The position numbers and the translations under genes are program-made. DNA of 64,000 bases from NCBI RefSeq assembly GCF_019059575.1, contig NW_024881519.1, positions 806,001 through 870,000 on the forward strand, in the 5' to 3' direction. Each line of letters starts with the position of its first letter. Position 1 is the first letter of the stretch. Below are positions 22,120-33,408 of the stretch, one piece after another. The stretch comes from Amphibalanus amphitrite. Lineage: Eukaryota > Arthropoda > Thecostraca > Balanomorpha > Balanidae. The notes under the pieces are model-generated. The model was given only the letters and a program-made list of their open reading frames with translations, had not been told where the DNA came from and did not search any database.

Positions 22120-22414
22120 TGTTGCGAGTTGAATGTGAGTGGAATTCGAGTTGAATGTGAGTGGAATTTGACGGCTCGCGCCTACGAAACGTCCCGAAAC
22201 GTTTTGCTTGTCGCTGGAGCGCCATTGAGGCCTTCGAGCAGCGCGCGTGGCTTTTTGCGCGGGATTGTGAGTAGACGGGTGGAGAGTGAAGGCTGCACGG
22301 GTTGTTGCGGCACTTCAGTGTGGATAAACCATGAACGCTACCGTTTTGAATATATTATCAAGATGCACCCAAGTGTCAGTCCAGAGATATGAGAGAAGCG
22401 GAGAACCCATTCCA
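22120..22414 (+). repeat. 5' LTR of the young Gypsy element
   Basis: Starts TGTTGCGAGTTG and ends ACCCATTCCA, with an internal duplicated GAGTTGAATGTGAGTGGAAT near the start. Same length and sequence as 37950-38244. Confidence 0.95.
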
Positions 22415-22415
22415 A

Positions 22416-22433
22416 TGGTGGCAGCGGTGGGAT
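22416..22433 (+). other. Primer-binding site, tRNA-Leu(AAG/TAG) type
   Basis: TGGTGGCAGCGGTGGGAT, one base after the LTR, is the complement of the 3' end of the animal tRNA-Leu with acceptor strand CCACCGCTGCCA plus CCA. The match covers 18 bases and sets the start of reverse transcription. Confidence 0.85.
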
Positions 22434-22494
22434 CTCTGACTGAATGAAGGTACTTGGGTGAATTTGTGATTAATTGAGAGGTTGAAAGATCAAG

Positions 22495-23499
22495 ATGGCA
22501 GATGCTGGTGGACCAATGCTGGAAAAGTTTTGTGGAAGTGATGCCCGTGAGTGGGAAGTGTGGCTGGAAGATTACAGGACATATGGAGAACTGAAAAAAT
22601 GGAACAAAGAGAAGCTGGTTTCGAATCTAAGGTTCTTTGTGTCAGGTGATGTTAAGGACTGTGTGCGTCAGGTCGGTGTCAATGTTGAAGGGGAGGCTGC
22701 AGTGTCACTGGAAGCGGTCGCAGATGAGGTCACAAAGTTGTTGGGTGGACAGCTGGACCCCATCAGTGCAGTGCGCCAACTGGACAGCCTGGTGTACACA
22801 GGTAATGTGAACCGGACCCTGCTACAGATCCAGGCGCTGATCCCAGTGGGCTACCCAACACTGACCACTAAAACCGACAAAGACCAAATGTGCTTGCTGC
22901 ACCTTATGAAACTGATGCCACATTCATGCAAACATGAGTTGGTAAAGTCTGGGGTGACCACACTTGAAGAAGCTGTCAAGGCTGTGGCAGGGATGGAGCG
23001 AGCAGACCGCGCACTGGGCGAGCATGCGGGACTGAACAGAGTGGTCGGCCACACACAGCCAAAAACCTCAACAGACAGTAGTGACAAAGCAGTCCACTGT
23101 TTTGTATGTGGGCTGACAGACCATGTGAGGGCGAAATGCCCATTTCGTGAGGACATTTGTGGGAAGTGCAGCAAAAGGGGCCACCTTGGTGTCGTGTGTC
23201 GGGGCCCAGGCCGAGTTAGCTCCCAGACTAACCGAGGAAGGCCGGGAAACGGAAGCTGGCCCGCCAGGGGGCAGTGGCAGGCCAGAGGCCACGGACCTGC
23301 CCCAGCTCTGCAGCATCAGCAGCCACAGCCTGTGGGGAACCTACAGCCGAACCAGTGGCCGCCTCACCCATGGTCACAGCACCAGTGGCCGCATCAGTGG
23401 CCACAACAGCTGCCACATCAGGCGCCCCAGCAACCAACCGGACCACAGTCAACCCTGGTGGAGCCGCCGACCTCACTGCCCGCACAGCAGCAGCAGTAA
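22495..23499 (+). CDS. Gypsy Gag with two zinc knuckles and W/P/Q-rich tail (fossil element)
   Basis: A 334-codon open frame starting at the ATG at 22495, about 80 bases after the primer-binding site. The N-terminal part carries the WLEDY and NLRFFVSGDVKDCVR blocks that are also present in the short element at 61.3 kb. Two CCHC knuckles follow, CFVCGLTDHVRAKC and CGKCSKRGHLGVVC (residues about 203-240). The last 70 residues are rich in Gln, Pro and Trp with repeated WP/HQWP. The protein would form the particle around the element RNA. Its end overlaps the pol frame, which lies in the -1 frame. Confidence 0.88.
   Translation: MADAGGPMLEKFCGSDAREWEVWLEDYRTYGELKKWNKEKLVSNLRFFVSGDVKDCVRQVGVNVEGEAAVSLEAVADEVTKLLGGQLDPISAVRQLDSLVYTGNVNRTLLQIQALIPVGYPTLTTKTDKDQMCLLHLMKLMPHSCKHELVKSGVTTLEEAVKAVAGMERADRALGEHAGLNRVVGHTQPKTSTDSSDKAVHCFVCGLTDHVRAKCPFREDICGKCSKRGHLGVVCRGPGRVSSQTNRGRPGNGSWPARGQWQARGHGPAPALQHQQPQPVGNLQPNQWPPHPWSQHQWPHQWPQQLPHQAPQQPTGPQSTLVEPPTSLPAQQQQ
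23244..23250 (+). promoter_or_regulatory. GGGAAAC heptamer, candidate -1 frameshift site
   Basis: The heptamer G GGA AAC lies in the gag reading phase needed for tandem slippage by one base, where the pol frame is already open. CTGGCC (about 23254) and GGCCAG (about 23279) downstream could close a stem. Gag-pol fusion by -1 frameshifting is known for Gypsy-type elements. Confidence 0.6.
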
Positions 23500-23519
23500 C
23501 TTCAGTAAGCTCAGCATCT

Positions 23520-26500
23520 CCAGCTAGGTATGTGGATGTAAAGCTGGGTAAACTGGGGGTAACTGCTCTGGTGGACACGGGGGCAGACGTCACTGTTGTG
23601 CGTAAAGACATTTTGCCCGAGGGAACCCACATCCTGCCAGTGGGAAAACCAGTGCATTTGGCAGACAATGCGCAGTGTGCCAGTATTATGGGCAGAGCAG
23701 TGATTGAGGTGAGCATCAGCGACTTCCGACAACAGATCTGTGTGTACGTAGCCAGTGCTCTTTGTGAACCTTGCCTGTTGGGAGCAGACATTCTGGCAGC
23801 TGCAGGGGCTGTTCTAGACTTTAAGAACAGTGAGATGTCTCTACTTGGCCGGAAATTGAAGCTCAAAAGTGTACCTTCAGTGCAGTCTCACCGCTTTTGT
23901 CGAGTCAGCAGAGTGGCAGTGACAGAGACTGTTTTCATACCAGCTGGGAGTGAGGTGATCATGCCAGCAGCTGTGTCTTTGCCAAAATGTGGGAACAGTG
24001 CCAACCAACATGGGATCGTTGAGGGGCATGATGAATTTGTGCATAACTCTGATTTGTGTGTGGCCCGTCTCGCTGTGACTGTACAGAATGACATGGTGCC
24101 AGTGCGGATTGGGAACATGTCAGACACGGGGGTCACTCTGCATAAGGGAACACATGTGGGTGAATTTGAGGGTCTCGATGATTGTGCATTTGGCGCACCT
24201 GTGGACGCAGAGACAGGATTTGAGGTGGACAGAGCAGTTAGCCATCTTGATGAGCCCCACAAGTCCAAGTTCGCTGATCTACTGAACTCCTATCATGACG
24301 TGTTCACTGGGATTGGCAGGACAGATGTGGCAGAACACACCATTCCCACAGGGGATAATCGACCAGTGTATCAGGGCCCCAGACCGACCCCAGGTCACCT
24401 AGCTGACCAGGTGCAAGCACAGCTTCATGAGCTAGTGGAAGCAGGGGTGCTTGAGGAGGTAGACTCATCCCGGTGGGCCAGCCCCTTGGTGATTGTGAAG
24501 CGCCCGCACGGGGGTAGCATCAGGATATGTGGGGACTTTCGTCGGGTCAACCAGGTCACGGCCCCTTCTGTACAGATCATTCCGAGAATCGACTCCAGCC
24601 TGCAAAAGCTCAGCGGTGCGGTCTGGTTCACGTCACTGGACCTGGTTCAGGCGTATCATCAGTTGCCGGTGGCAGCGGAGGACCAGGAAAAGACTACGAT
24701 CGCGACCGAGTTCGGGCTTTTCAGGTACAGAACAGCTCCGTACGGTCTCAAAGGGATCCCCCACTCATTCAACAGGGCGATTCGACTCGTGCTCGCCGAT
24801 GTTCCCCGCATACTTATGTACAGTACTTCGACGATCTGTTGATTGTGAGTCGTACCCTGGACGGAATGCATGACCGTCTCGAGCGTGTGCTCGCTGCACT
24901 GAGACAGTCTGGCCTCACCCTATCTCTGGGTAAGCTGAAACTGTGTCGAAGGGACGTGAAGTTTCTGGGGTTTCAGGTGAGTGCCGCCGGCATACAGTGT
25001 GACCCGGCCAAGACTGACCTGATCAGGGAGTGGCCAGCGCCCACCTCAGTGAGGGAGGTAAGGGTGTTTCTCGGCCTGTGTGGCTATCTCAGGCGTCACA
25101 TCCGCGGATATGCGCTGTTGGAAAAGCCTCTCACGAAGCTGACAGAGAAGCACCGATTCTTCAGATGGGGCGCGGAGGAACAGGCTGCGTTCGAGACTCT
25201 TAAGGAGGCACTCGTTTCCGCTCCGGTACTGGCGTTCCCCGTGTTTGACCTGGCAGCTCTGCCTTTTGTGTTGGACACAGACGCCTGTGGGAGTGGGATT
25301 GGTGCCACACTGATGCAAGGTGAGCACGTGATCGCGTACGCGAGTCGAGCGCTGACAAAGGCTGAGCGTCAGTATAGCGTGACCAAGCGTGAACTGCTGG
25401 CAGCAGTCTGGGCCGCGCAACATTTCAGGTCATACCTTGTTGGACGCCGCTTCGTGCTCCGAACTGACCACGCGGCGCTACAGTGGCTCTTCGAAATGCA
25501 GGACGCTGAGGGACAGCTGGCGCGCTGGCAGTTCTTACTGCGCGAGTTTGACTTCGAGGTCGTCCATCGCAAAGGCACGCAACACCGCAACGCGGACTCC
25601 CTGTCGCGATATCCTCACCCTCTGCAAACGGACGAGGTCCGCTACAAGTGGGTTTGTGTGCCGGTTTCTGAGGACCTGGCACAGCGGCCGCCCGAGCGAG
25701 TGTGTGTGACCTCAGCGTCTTCAGAAAGCGTCCACGTGGCGAGAGCAGAGGAGGAGGTTGCGGAAGGCGGTGTACCGCCGGAGGAAACTGATGCCCTGAT
25801 TGCAAGCAATCCGAATGTAACTGAGCAGGTGCGAACCGAGACCACGACTCTCACTGCTGAGGGACCGGTGGCGAGTGCTGTTCTCGATGGAGCTCCACGT
25901 CATGTGGCTACAGTGGTCACAGAGCCCTCTGAGGCGGGCATCATGACTTTGACCATGGCCGAGTTCCACAGGGAGCAGCAGCGAGACGATGGCATCAAGG
26001 AGATCCTGATGTGGAAAAGGCGGCGTGTGCGACCCAAGCAGAGGCATCTGCACGCGCCTGGTGCGGTCCAGCTACTGCGCGAATGGACCCGGTTGGTTGT
26101 ACAGGGCGACGACAAGCCTGTCTTGTACCGGCGCGTACAGCCAGAGCGTAACGAGCCCGTCTGTCTTCAGATCGTGATGCCGCAGCACCTCCGTCGGGAG
26201 CTGCTGGAGCAGAGTCATGCCGGCTTTGGCGGGGGTCATCAGGGCACAGCCAAGCTGGAGAGCATGGTACGTCGCCACTTCTACTGGCCAGGCCTGCAAG
26301 CCGACGTCAAGGCCTTCTGCCAACAGTGTACGGAATGTGGCCTCCGCAAGGATCCTCCGCGCGCACCACAGGCTCCTCTCGGTTCGCTCCAGGCTGACGG
26401 GTTCCTGGACCGTCTGGATGTCGATATTGTAAGCGGTCTGCCAGTCAGTGACGAGGGATATAGGTACGCACTCACCTGTATCGATGCCTTTACCCGCTTT

Positions 26501-27065
26501 GTCTGGGCATTTCCCCTTAAGACGCAGGAAGCGTCTGAGATCGTGCAGAACCTGATGGACGGAATCGTGTCCGTCTTCGGTGTACCAAAGCGGATCCACA
26601 GTGACCAGGGTAAGAACTTCGTGGGCAGGGTAGCTTCGCTGTTTTATCAGCGTCTGGGTATACAGCAGAGCACCACCACCGCCTACCACCCCCAAGGGAA
26701 CGGCTACTGCGAAAGGAGCCACCGCTTCCTCATGGACACTCTGGCTAAGCTCAGCAGAGAACACCAGCGTCAGTGGCCGCGGTATCTCGGTGCCGCCGTT
26801 CTGGCGTTCAACGCGAACACGAGCGCTGCAACTGGCTTCTCACCATATGAGAGCGTCTTCGGCCGACGCCACCCCTACCCAGTGACCTCATGTACAGCCA
26901 GGTGCGCAGCACTGGTCAAGTAGGCGGCCAGGCACCGCCTGACACACTGCAGTATCTCTCAAAGCTGCAGCGGACCCTGACACGCACTGACCAGCTCGTT
27001 CTGCAAGCTAGCAGAGCGGCGCACGAGCGGAGTAAGTTGAGGTTGGACTCTCGGATCGTGGAGCA
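23520..27065 (+). pseudogene. Gypsy pol: protease, RT, RNase H, most of integrase (fossil)
   Basis: Domains in order: an aspartic protease with ALVDTGADVTVV near 23569 and LLGADIL; RT with TSLDLVQAYHQLPV (about 24630) and the catalytic YFDDLLIV (about 24824); RNase H with LDTDACGSGIGATL (about 25267); integrase with the HHCC zinc end (HAGFGGGHQ...CQQCTEC, about 26214-26340), the first catalytic Asp in DVDIVSG, SDQGKNF, and the Glu in GNGYCERSH (about 26700). All key residues of the RT and integrase cores are visible. The integrase C-terminal part lies beyond the nested insertion, at 35868. Broken in about one or two places besides that. Confidence 0.88.
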
Positions 27066-27259
27066 CACGTACAGTAGGTCTACTAAAAAAGTCCCCCGCT
27101 CCAGAGGCGGCCGGCCGGCCGAACCCCCGGATTCCAGCCCCGACTCTATTGCGCACGCGCAGGCCGCGGCAGTGACACGGGTCAGGTCGCGGCGCCCGGC
27201 GGGTGGGTCAGTTGGCGGCGGCCGGCCGTGGGGTGAGGACGCCGTGCGTGGGGCGCAGA

Positions 27260-27675
27260 GATGCCGCAGTGCAGAGGAGGGGAAGACAGTGACTCTGCAC
27301 GATGCCGGAAATGATGCCTTTGTGATCTAAATTAAACACCTGCACTGCAGTGCATATCCTCCCTTGCCCCATTCCTATTATATCTATTATCATAATCCTT
27401 CAATAATCCGTAATGACCATTCAACGCAAGCAAGCAAACAAAACAACCCGTTTAGCGGCGACATCATCTCGGATAAAAAGCGACAGTGATGATTAGAATT
27501 GACTTAGCGCGAGGGCAAATCGTGGGGTATATATGTATCATATGCCGAGTATTTTATTCCCATCTATAGCAAATTAAGATTGGGGATCTTGTCCAACAAG
27601 TCAGCGGCCGTTCTAGACACAGATAAATGCTTTGTTTTAGGTCGCATCATTATCTGCAATAATTCGAAACGAGGT
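27260..27675. other. Unassigned spacer
   Basis: Between the GC-rich TIR shoulder and the next TTAA element. I see no coding region or named repeat. Confidence 0.4.
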
Positions 27676-28560
27676 TTAACCCTCGCCGGCCGAGTAGAGG
27701 GGATGGATGCCGCCACCATGTATTTTTTTTGCGGTAGCTCAAAGCACACTGATGATAGAAGGCTGACATTTCATATGCCTTACATTTGATTCAAGCCGGA
27801 TCATTTGAAATCAACCACGTTTTCATGTCAGGTCACTTAACTATGACGTCTTAAGTAAACCTCTGCAGACTGCACGGTTGTCGGTTATAAAATGATGCAA
27901 ATCCGTAACGCACTTAGTGTCATATAAGCATAATGGGAAAATATGGAAACTGTTAATTTGGCGTCGGAAATGACCTAAAAACTATACCTCAAGCACATGA
28001 AATCGTGACTTCATACATTCTTGGCAAGGTTTAATGCTTCACTTTTGCATTGTTCACCTTGCGTGACTGAGTGCTCGTCAATAGGAGTGCTTCGTCAATA
28101 ACTCCCGATCAAAATGAGCTAGCCAGTCGGGACAGCCATCAATATGGACTCTGCAAGACTTGCCGAATCAAATGTTATGCAACATGTCCTCCTTTCAACA
28201 GCTTCGTGACCTGTGTTGCCCTAACATGACATTGACCTAAACATCCTAAGTTGCTTCACCTAAGCAAAAAAGCATATAAATCGACGCGTCTGAGAACAGA
28301 AAACACGATTGTATCGAAATGACGATAATGCGACCATTTTTTGGCGAAGTTATTCACCAAAAACCGATCCAATGCCTTGGGGCCCTTGACCTGCCCTAAG
28401 AGGTCACTGATATTTTAAAATGGGATAACAGTCGCTGCGTCACGTAACGACGCAAGCGCTCGTTTTTTTTCCCGCGAGGCTCTAGCAGTTAGCTCAATTA
28501 TAGGAGCTAAACATGGGGTTGGGGAATCGCTCCCTTCTCACTCACTATTTGGCCGGGATA
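27676..28560. mobile_element. TTAA element, family B, diverged, right end unclear
   Basis: TTAACCCTCGCCGGCC starts at 27676. From about 27740 to 28480 the sequence follows the reverse complement of family B (compare 5740-6540), including AGGTCA motifs and the TTTTTTCCCGCGAGGCTCTAG block. The partner TTAA is not seen; the copy seems to end near 28.54 kb. Confidence 0.6.
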
Positions 28561-28768
28561 GTGTTTGCAATTATTGTTAAAATCTAACATTTTAAGATTT
28601 CAAATGACCCATTTTTTCCCGCCCAAGTCAAGTCATTCAAGGTCATAGCACCAGATCACGTTAAGTGACCTTACCTCAAGGAAAGTTCCTGTGCTCATCA
28701 GTCATCATATCTAAATACATCGACTAACCGATCGCTTTAGAACCTTCAGCGATTTCAATGGGCAACAG
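28561..28768. mobile_element. Family A-prime TTAA element fragment, left of hAT insertion
   Basis: Follows the family A-prime interior (compare 20240-20370), with AAGTGACCTTACCTCA and the CGATCGCTTTAGAACCTTCA block. It is interrupted at GGCAACAG by the hAT element and resumes at 31716. Confidence 0.6.
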
Positions 28769-28929
28769 CAGTGGCGTAGACAGGGGGGGGGGGCCATGGG
28801 GGCCATGGCCCCCCCTTTTCGCCCAGCCGCCCAGATGGCGCCCCACTTAGCGCCGACTAGGCTGATGCCGTTTTACAGAGGGAACATGAATTAAAAAGCG
28901 ATGTGCAGGCAGGGATCGAACTCAATATC

Positions 28930-30370
28930 TCTTTAGGGGTGCCTGGACACCCCAATGTTCTCCAGGGCACCCCCAAATAGGACCTGAGCCCCCCCCCCAA
29001 TGTTTAAGGGCGCCCCTCCGGAAACCAGAATAGGTATTCCGAACCCCCAGGGTCGATGGCGCCCCTGAAAGCCGCTGGCACCCACCAGAACGGAACAGTC
29101 GCCCCATTTAAGGTTGATTGCACCCCTCTGAAGTTCATAGCTGCCCCATTCGGCCCCATCCAAGGTCGATGGCGCCCCCTGAAACCACTGGCGCCCCTCT
29201 AAAGTACCCGCATTCTTCTCAAGATCACAGTCGCTCTATCCGAGATCAATAGCGCCCTCAAGAGAGTCACTAGCGCCCCCCTTGAGACTGAAGTCGTCCC
29301 GCTTGAGACTAAAGTCGCCCCATTCAAGCCCAATGACGCCCCTCCAGAGCGTCCGGTGCGCTTCTGAAGATCACAGTCGTCCTCATCCGAGGTCACTGGC
29401 GCCTCTCAAAAGTCACCGGCGCCCATCTAAACGGAGATCACAGCTGCCCCATCTTAAGATCGATGGCAACCCTCTGAAACCAATGGCGCCCTTCTAGAGT
29501 TTATTCGCCCCATTCGAGACAACGCCCCTTGAGACTACAGTCCCCCCACCCAATTTCAAGGCGCCCCTCCAAGACTGAGTTTATTCGCCCCATCCGAGAC
29601 AACGCCCCTTGAGACTACAGTCCCCCCACCCAATTCCAAGACTGTCCGGCGTCCTGCTGAAGGCAACAGCGGCACCATCCATGCCCAATGGCGCCCGTCA
29701 ACGCCCCTCTAAAGATCACAGTCGCCCCATCAATCCAAGGTCGCTGGCGCCCCTCAAGAGCCACTGGCGCCCACCTGAACCGGGACTTCAGTCGCCCCAT
29801 CCTAAATCAATGGCGCCCCTCTGAAACCACTGTTGCCCCTCTGAAAATAACAGTCGAATCATCCGAGATCAATGGCGCCCCTTCAGAGCGTCCGACGCCC
29901 TACTGAAGGCAGCAGTGACCCCATCTAAGCATTACACCCCTCTAGATCACCCGGTGCCCTTCTGAAGATCACATTCGCCCTATCCGAGTTCGTTTGCGCC
30001 CTCCAGTAGTCACTGACGCCCATCTGAATGGAGACTTCAGTCGCCCCGCCCCATTCAAGATCGATAGCGCCCCCCCCCCGAAACCACTGACGCTAGGTAG
30101 GTAATTATTTGACAATGGGGCTGTCTCATCGACACCAAGGACCCTTTTAAAGATGCAGCAGCCAGGCGGCGCCGAGCTGGGCTAGGATGTGCCAAGCGTT
30201 TCTTATAAGGCAGCCTCGTTAGTGCCACCCCTCGTTGCGATACCGCCCCTCAATGCGACGCCGCCCATTCACCGTACAATGCCACCCCTCAATGCAAGTG
30301 CTGCCCCCAGCGCATTGCCCCCCCCCATTATTGTGATGCCGCCCCCGCCTAGCAGTGCGGTGCCGCCCCA
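28930..30370. repeat. Degenerate GC-rich minisatellite (TGGCGCCCCTCTGAAACCAC type)
   Basis: Irregular units of about 25-50 bases built from GGCGCCCCTCTGAAACCACT, AGTCGCCCCATCCGAGATCA and variants, with a near-identical pair around 29505-29560 and 29575-29640. Open frames here are repeat artefacts. Confidence 0.85.
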
Positions 30371-30389
30371 GCGTACGCCACACCGACGG

Positions 30390-30975
30390 AACGATCACTT
30401 TTAAAACTTTCAGAGATTGATAAGACTAACAATATGTATAAAATGTTTATCTCGGACTTTTGATATCCATGACCTAAGGTCAGGTCAATTTTGCGACTTC
30501 TCCATTAGGTATAAGTCAATTGGAGAAAATTGAAATGCGCCTCTTTTGGACGAATGTGGTTCAAAACCCTCTCAAACATCGGTACATAGGTAAACATAAC
30601 ACACTGAATCGACAAAATGCACCTGTGACCCTTCTGTGTGCCCCTGAGGTCATCTCAGGTCATGAACGGTCACCAGCATTTCTTAGGCTATACCTTTTGA
30701 TAGAGACGTGCTAAAGCGGTGAAAACACGTCAGATGTGTTCAGCTCGACGATACGGATCGAGTGATATCCAGAATGACCCTGTCCGTCAAGGTCATGACC
30801 TTGACCTGAGGTCAAATTTTCAAAATGACGTTTCGAGGTCAACGTATAGTTCATTCGACGCGTTTCGACGAGAGGAATACGATGCTGGCAAAATAAATGT
30901 CGTCACTGTCTTGAGTCAAAAGTTATTGCAGAAAACGATTTTAATATAAACTGTTATTTTTGGAGTTGTTTCCCT
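30390..30975. mobile_element. Family A-prime fragment inside the hAT element
   Basis: Matches 20350-20940 of the inverted family A-prime copy (ATGACCTAAGGTCAGGTCAA, CATTCGACGCGTTTCGACGA), without ends. Confidence 0.75.
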
Positions 30976-31715
30976 CTGGAGGCGTGGCAGTCAGTCACTG
31001 GAGGCAGTCATGCATGTCCACAAGTAGGGGCTGCACGCACTAGACATCGAATTGTAAAGGGGATGTGTGGAGAAAAAAATCCAGAACGTATGTCAGCGTT
31101 CGGTCGCCTCTGACTGCAGTCGCTGCTGGTATGACAATGAGTTGGGATCTCATGGTGGATCTCATGGTCTTAAATGTTCAAGTCTTTCCTTGATTCCAAT
31201 TTAGGCAATAAGTCGCAGCGTGTATAATACATACGTGCGCTCTGATATTCTAAACACGGCAACCCCGGTCAACCACAGGCTGCAGCCCACAGGTCACTTC
31301 GGATCAGTGAGTGAGCCCGTATATTTTTATTTTCTTTTTTTTGCAAAGAATAAAGATTCTGCCTATCGATCAACGTATAGTTATTTTACCGTTTCGAATT
31401 CGCATGGATGCGTATTTTGAGAATAAAATGTCCGTAGCCTGAGCTCGTTTCCTATATCATGCTAAAAATTCATCTAGATCAAGGTTTTTTGATAAAAAAC
31501 ACTAGGCTGCAAATTGCATTAATTGGACTTAATGAAAATCAGCGAAAGCTGGTTCTTATGTATTTTGCAACACCTAGCAAATCATGCATGAACATGACGT
31601 TACATTTTATCCTGACACCCCTGTCACTAGCTGACAATGGCGCCCCTCTCAAGGGAAAAGTCGCCCCCTCGAGCACCATGGCCCCCCCTTTCGCTGATCT
31701 CTGGCTACGCCACTG

Positions 31716-32038
31716 GGCAACAGTATATGTATTTGAAACGTTTTTTTTTTGCAAGTTTGACATTGCTGACAGAAAGGTCGGGTCAATTTTGAGATCGCTG
31801 AAGTCAATGGGAGAAAGTTGAACTGCGCTTTTTTTGGACGGAACGCATAATAAACACCCTGAAAACAGGTGGTGCCTGATGAGATGCAAAAATGAATGAT
31901 AAAATTGTTTGTTTTGTTGGGAGCCATCTTTTTCGGTCTGAGAAGTCCCTTGCAGAGCTCTATGACATAACTATGCTCTGGTGTAGTAATTTGGTTGTGC
32001 GAGCCAGCGACTGTGATTTGCGGAAGTGTGACTGTTCC
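31716..32038. mobile_element. Family A-prime fragment, right of the hAT insertion, then unknown
   Basis: Resumes after the GGCAACAG duplication and shows the TCAATGGGAGAAAGTTGAA block of family A-prime to about 31860; the rest is unassigned until the next hAT element. Confidence 0.5.
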
Positions 32039-32046
32039 CGTGGGAC

Positions 32047-33400
32047 CATAGGCGTCGCCAGAGATTTTCGGTTGGGGGGGCAAAATCAACTTTGGTGTCA
32101 AAACTTGCCTTTCCCCAGTCTTTACTCACTCGTTTTACATATCATTCGACGCGCAATGGTGCGAGGAATCCGATGGTGAAAAAAGTTTCCTTCTAGCTAT
32201 GACATGTAATTTTTTACAGAAAAAAATCGAAATTTTGAAACTTAATAACAATACGACTGGTAGAATTATAGTGGCTGCGATTGCCGACGCACTGCAGAGG
32301 GCCCCTGTGCAGACGCTCGACGCTCATGATCATTACCCATTAAGAGGTGAAAAACGCTCCATTTAATCGGATCACCCTGCTAAAACCTCCATTCATGCAT
32401 GCATGCAGAGGTTTTACGTGAAATGCATAGGGCTTATCCCAGCCGCCGATCGTAGCTAAGTTGGGCATTCGGCGGAGAGTGAATGTCGGAAGTGTGAATC
32501 GGAAGTAATTCATCTTTGCTCCAGTGAGAGAAATTGTTTTGTTCACTCGAGTGTCATGAACAAAAGTTTCTCGTTTTTCGTGTGAAGGGAAGCGCTGCAA
32601 ACGGGAACAAAAACTGTTAAACGGAACCAAAAGTTACGCACGGCATAGCGGCAAGGGATCCCTTAGAGATAGGTTTGTGACTTCCAGGCCATTTCAGGCC
32701 ACTCAGGGTCAGTGCTGACTCTCAGAAGCCTGCTTAGGATCCCGGAGATCGACGTGGGTCACCTCAAATATTTACGTGTACGTGGTGCTTTAGGGCTTAT
32801 CGAGCCCAAGGTGGGGCCCTCAGAAGCCATTGTGGGCGGCGGGCGCTAAGAGACTAGGCCCAGGGAGAGCCTGGAGCCCTCGGATAGCAGTGTGAACCCT
32901 CGGGGTCTGTATCGAATCCCCAAGGACCCTACGTAGGGACATAATAAACATGTGTTGCGGACCTCAGAGGGACACGTGAGCTGTGACCCCTCAGATGCCG
33001 GCTTGGGGTTGGCAAAGTCTGTCGCCTGAGTTGAGAAAGGCCCCGAAGATTTCGTTTCACGCTTTGAACGAAAATTGTGTCAGCACTCCAAAACTTATGA
33101 AAATCAGCTGTAAAATGTAATAAAGAACGAACTAGGAACATGTAATGAATCACAGCATTGACATTTCCGAGTCTGACTCTGGACTCGGAGTCTTGAAGAT
33201 TTTGGCGACTGCGAGTCAGACTCTGGTTTGAACTGCACGCTCCAATCGAGTCTGACCTCACAGGCATTTTCAGAAAGGTACCCCCATTTTTTCCCGACTC
33301 CAAAATCTCATCGGATCTGTATCGATCTCAGGGGGTGCCCGGTCCGAGGTTGGGGGGGCAAGCTGCCCCGCTTGCCCCCCCCCCCGTGGCGACGCTAATG
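32047..33400. mobile_element. hAT-type element (CATAGGCGTCGCCA TIRs)
   Basis: CATAGGCGTCGCCA (32047) and TGGCGACGCTAATG (to 33400) are inverted, with a perfect 8-bp duplication CGTGGGAC at 32039-32046 and 33401-33408. Subterminal G/C runs are present at both ends. The interior has a weak GGCCCTCAGAAGCC-type repeat (about 32.69-33.0 kb). No transposase. Confidence 0.9.
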
Positions 33401-33408
33401 CGTGGGAC

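Larger units (their letters stand above)
28769..31715. mobile_element. hAT-type element (CAGTGGCGTA TIRs), minisatellite-filled
   Basis: CAGTGGCGTAGACAGGGGGG at the left and TGGCTACGCCACTG at the right, flanked by a perfect 8-bp duplication GGCAACAG (28761-28768 and 31716-31723). The ends also share CCATGGCCCCCCC. The interior is a GCGCCCCT-rich minisatellite (about 28.93-30.37 kb) and a family A-prime fragment (30.39-30.97 kb). No transposase is seen. It sits inside another transposon. Confidence 0.92.

Noticed and set aside
22129-22392. 87-codon open frame duplicated at 37959-38222
   Set aside because: Lies inside the two LTRs; identity reflects the LTR pair, not a gene family.
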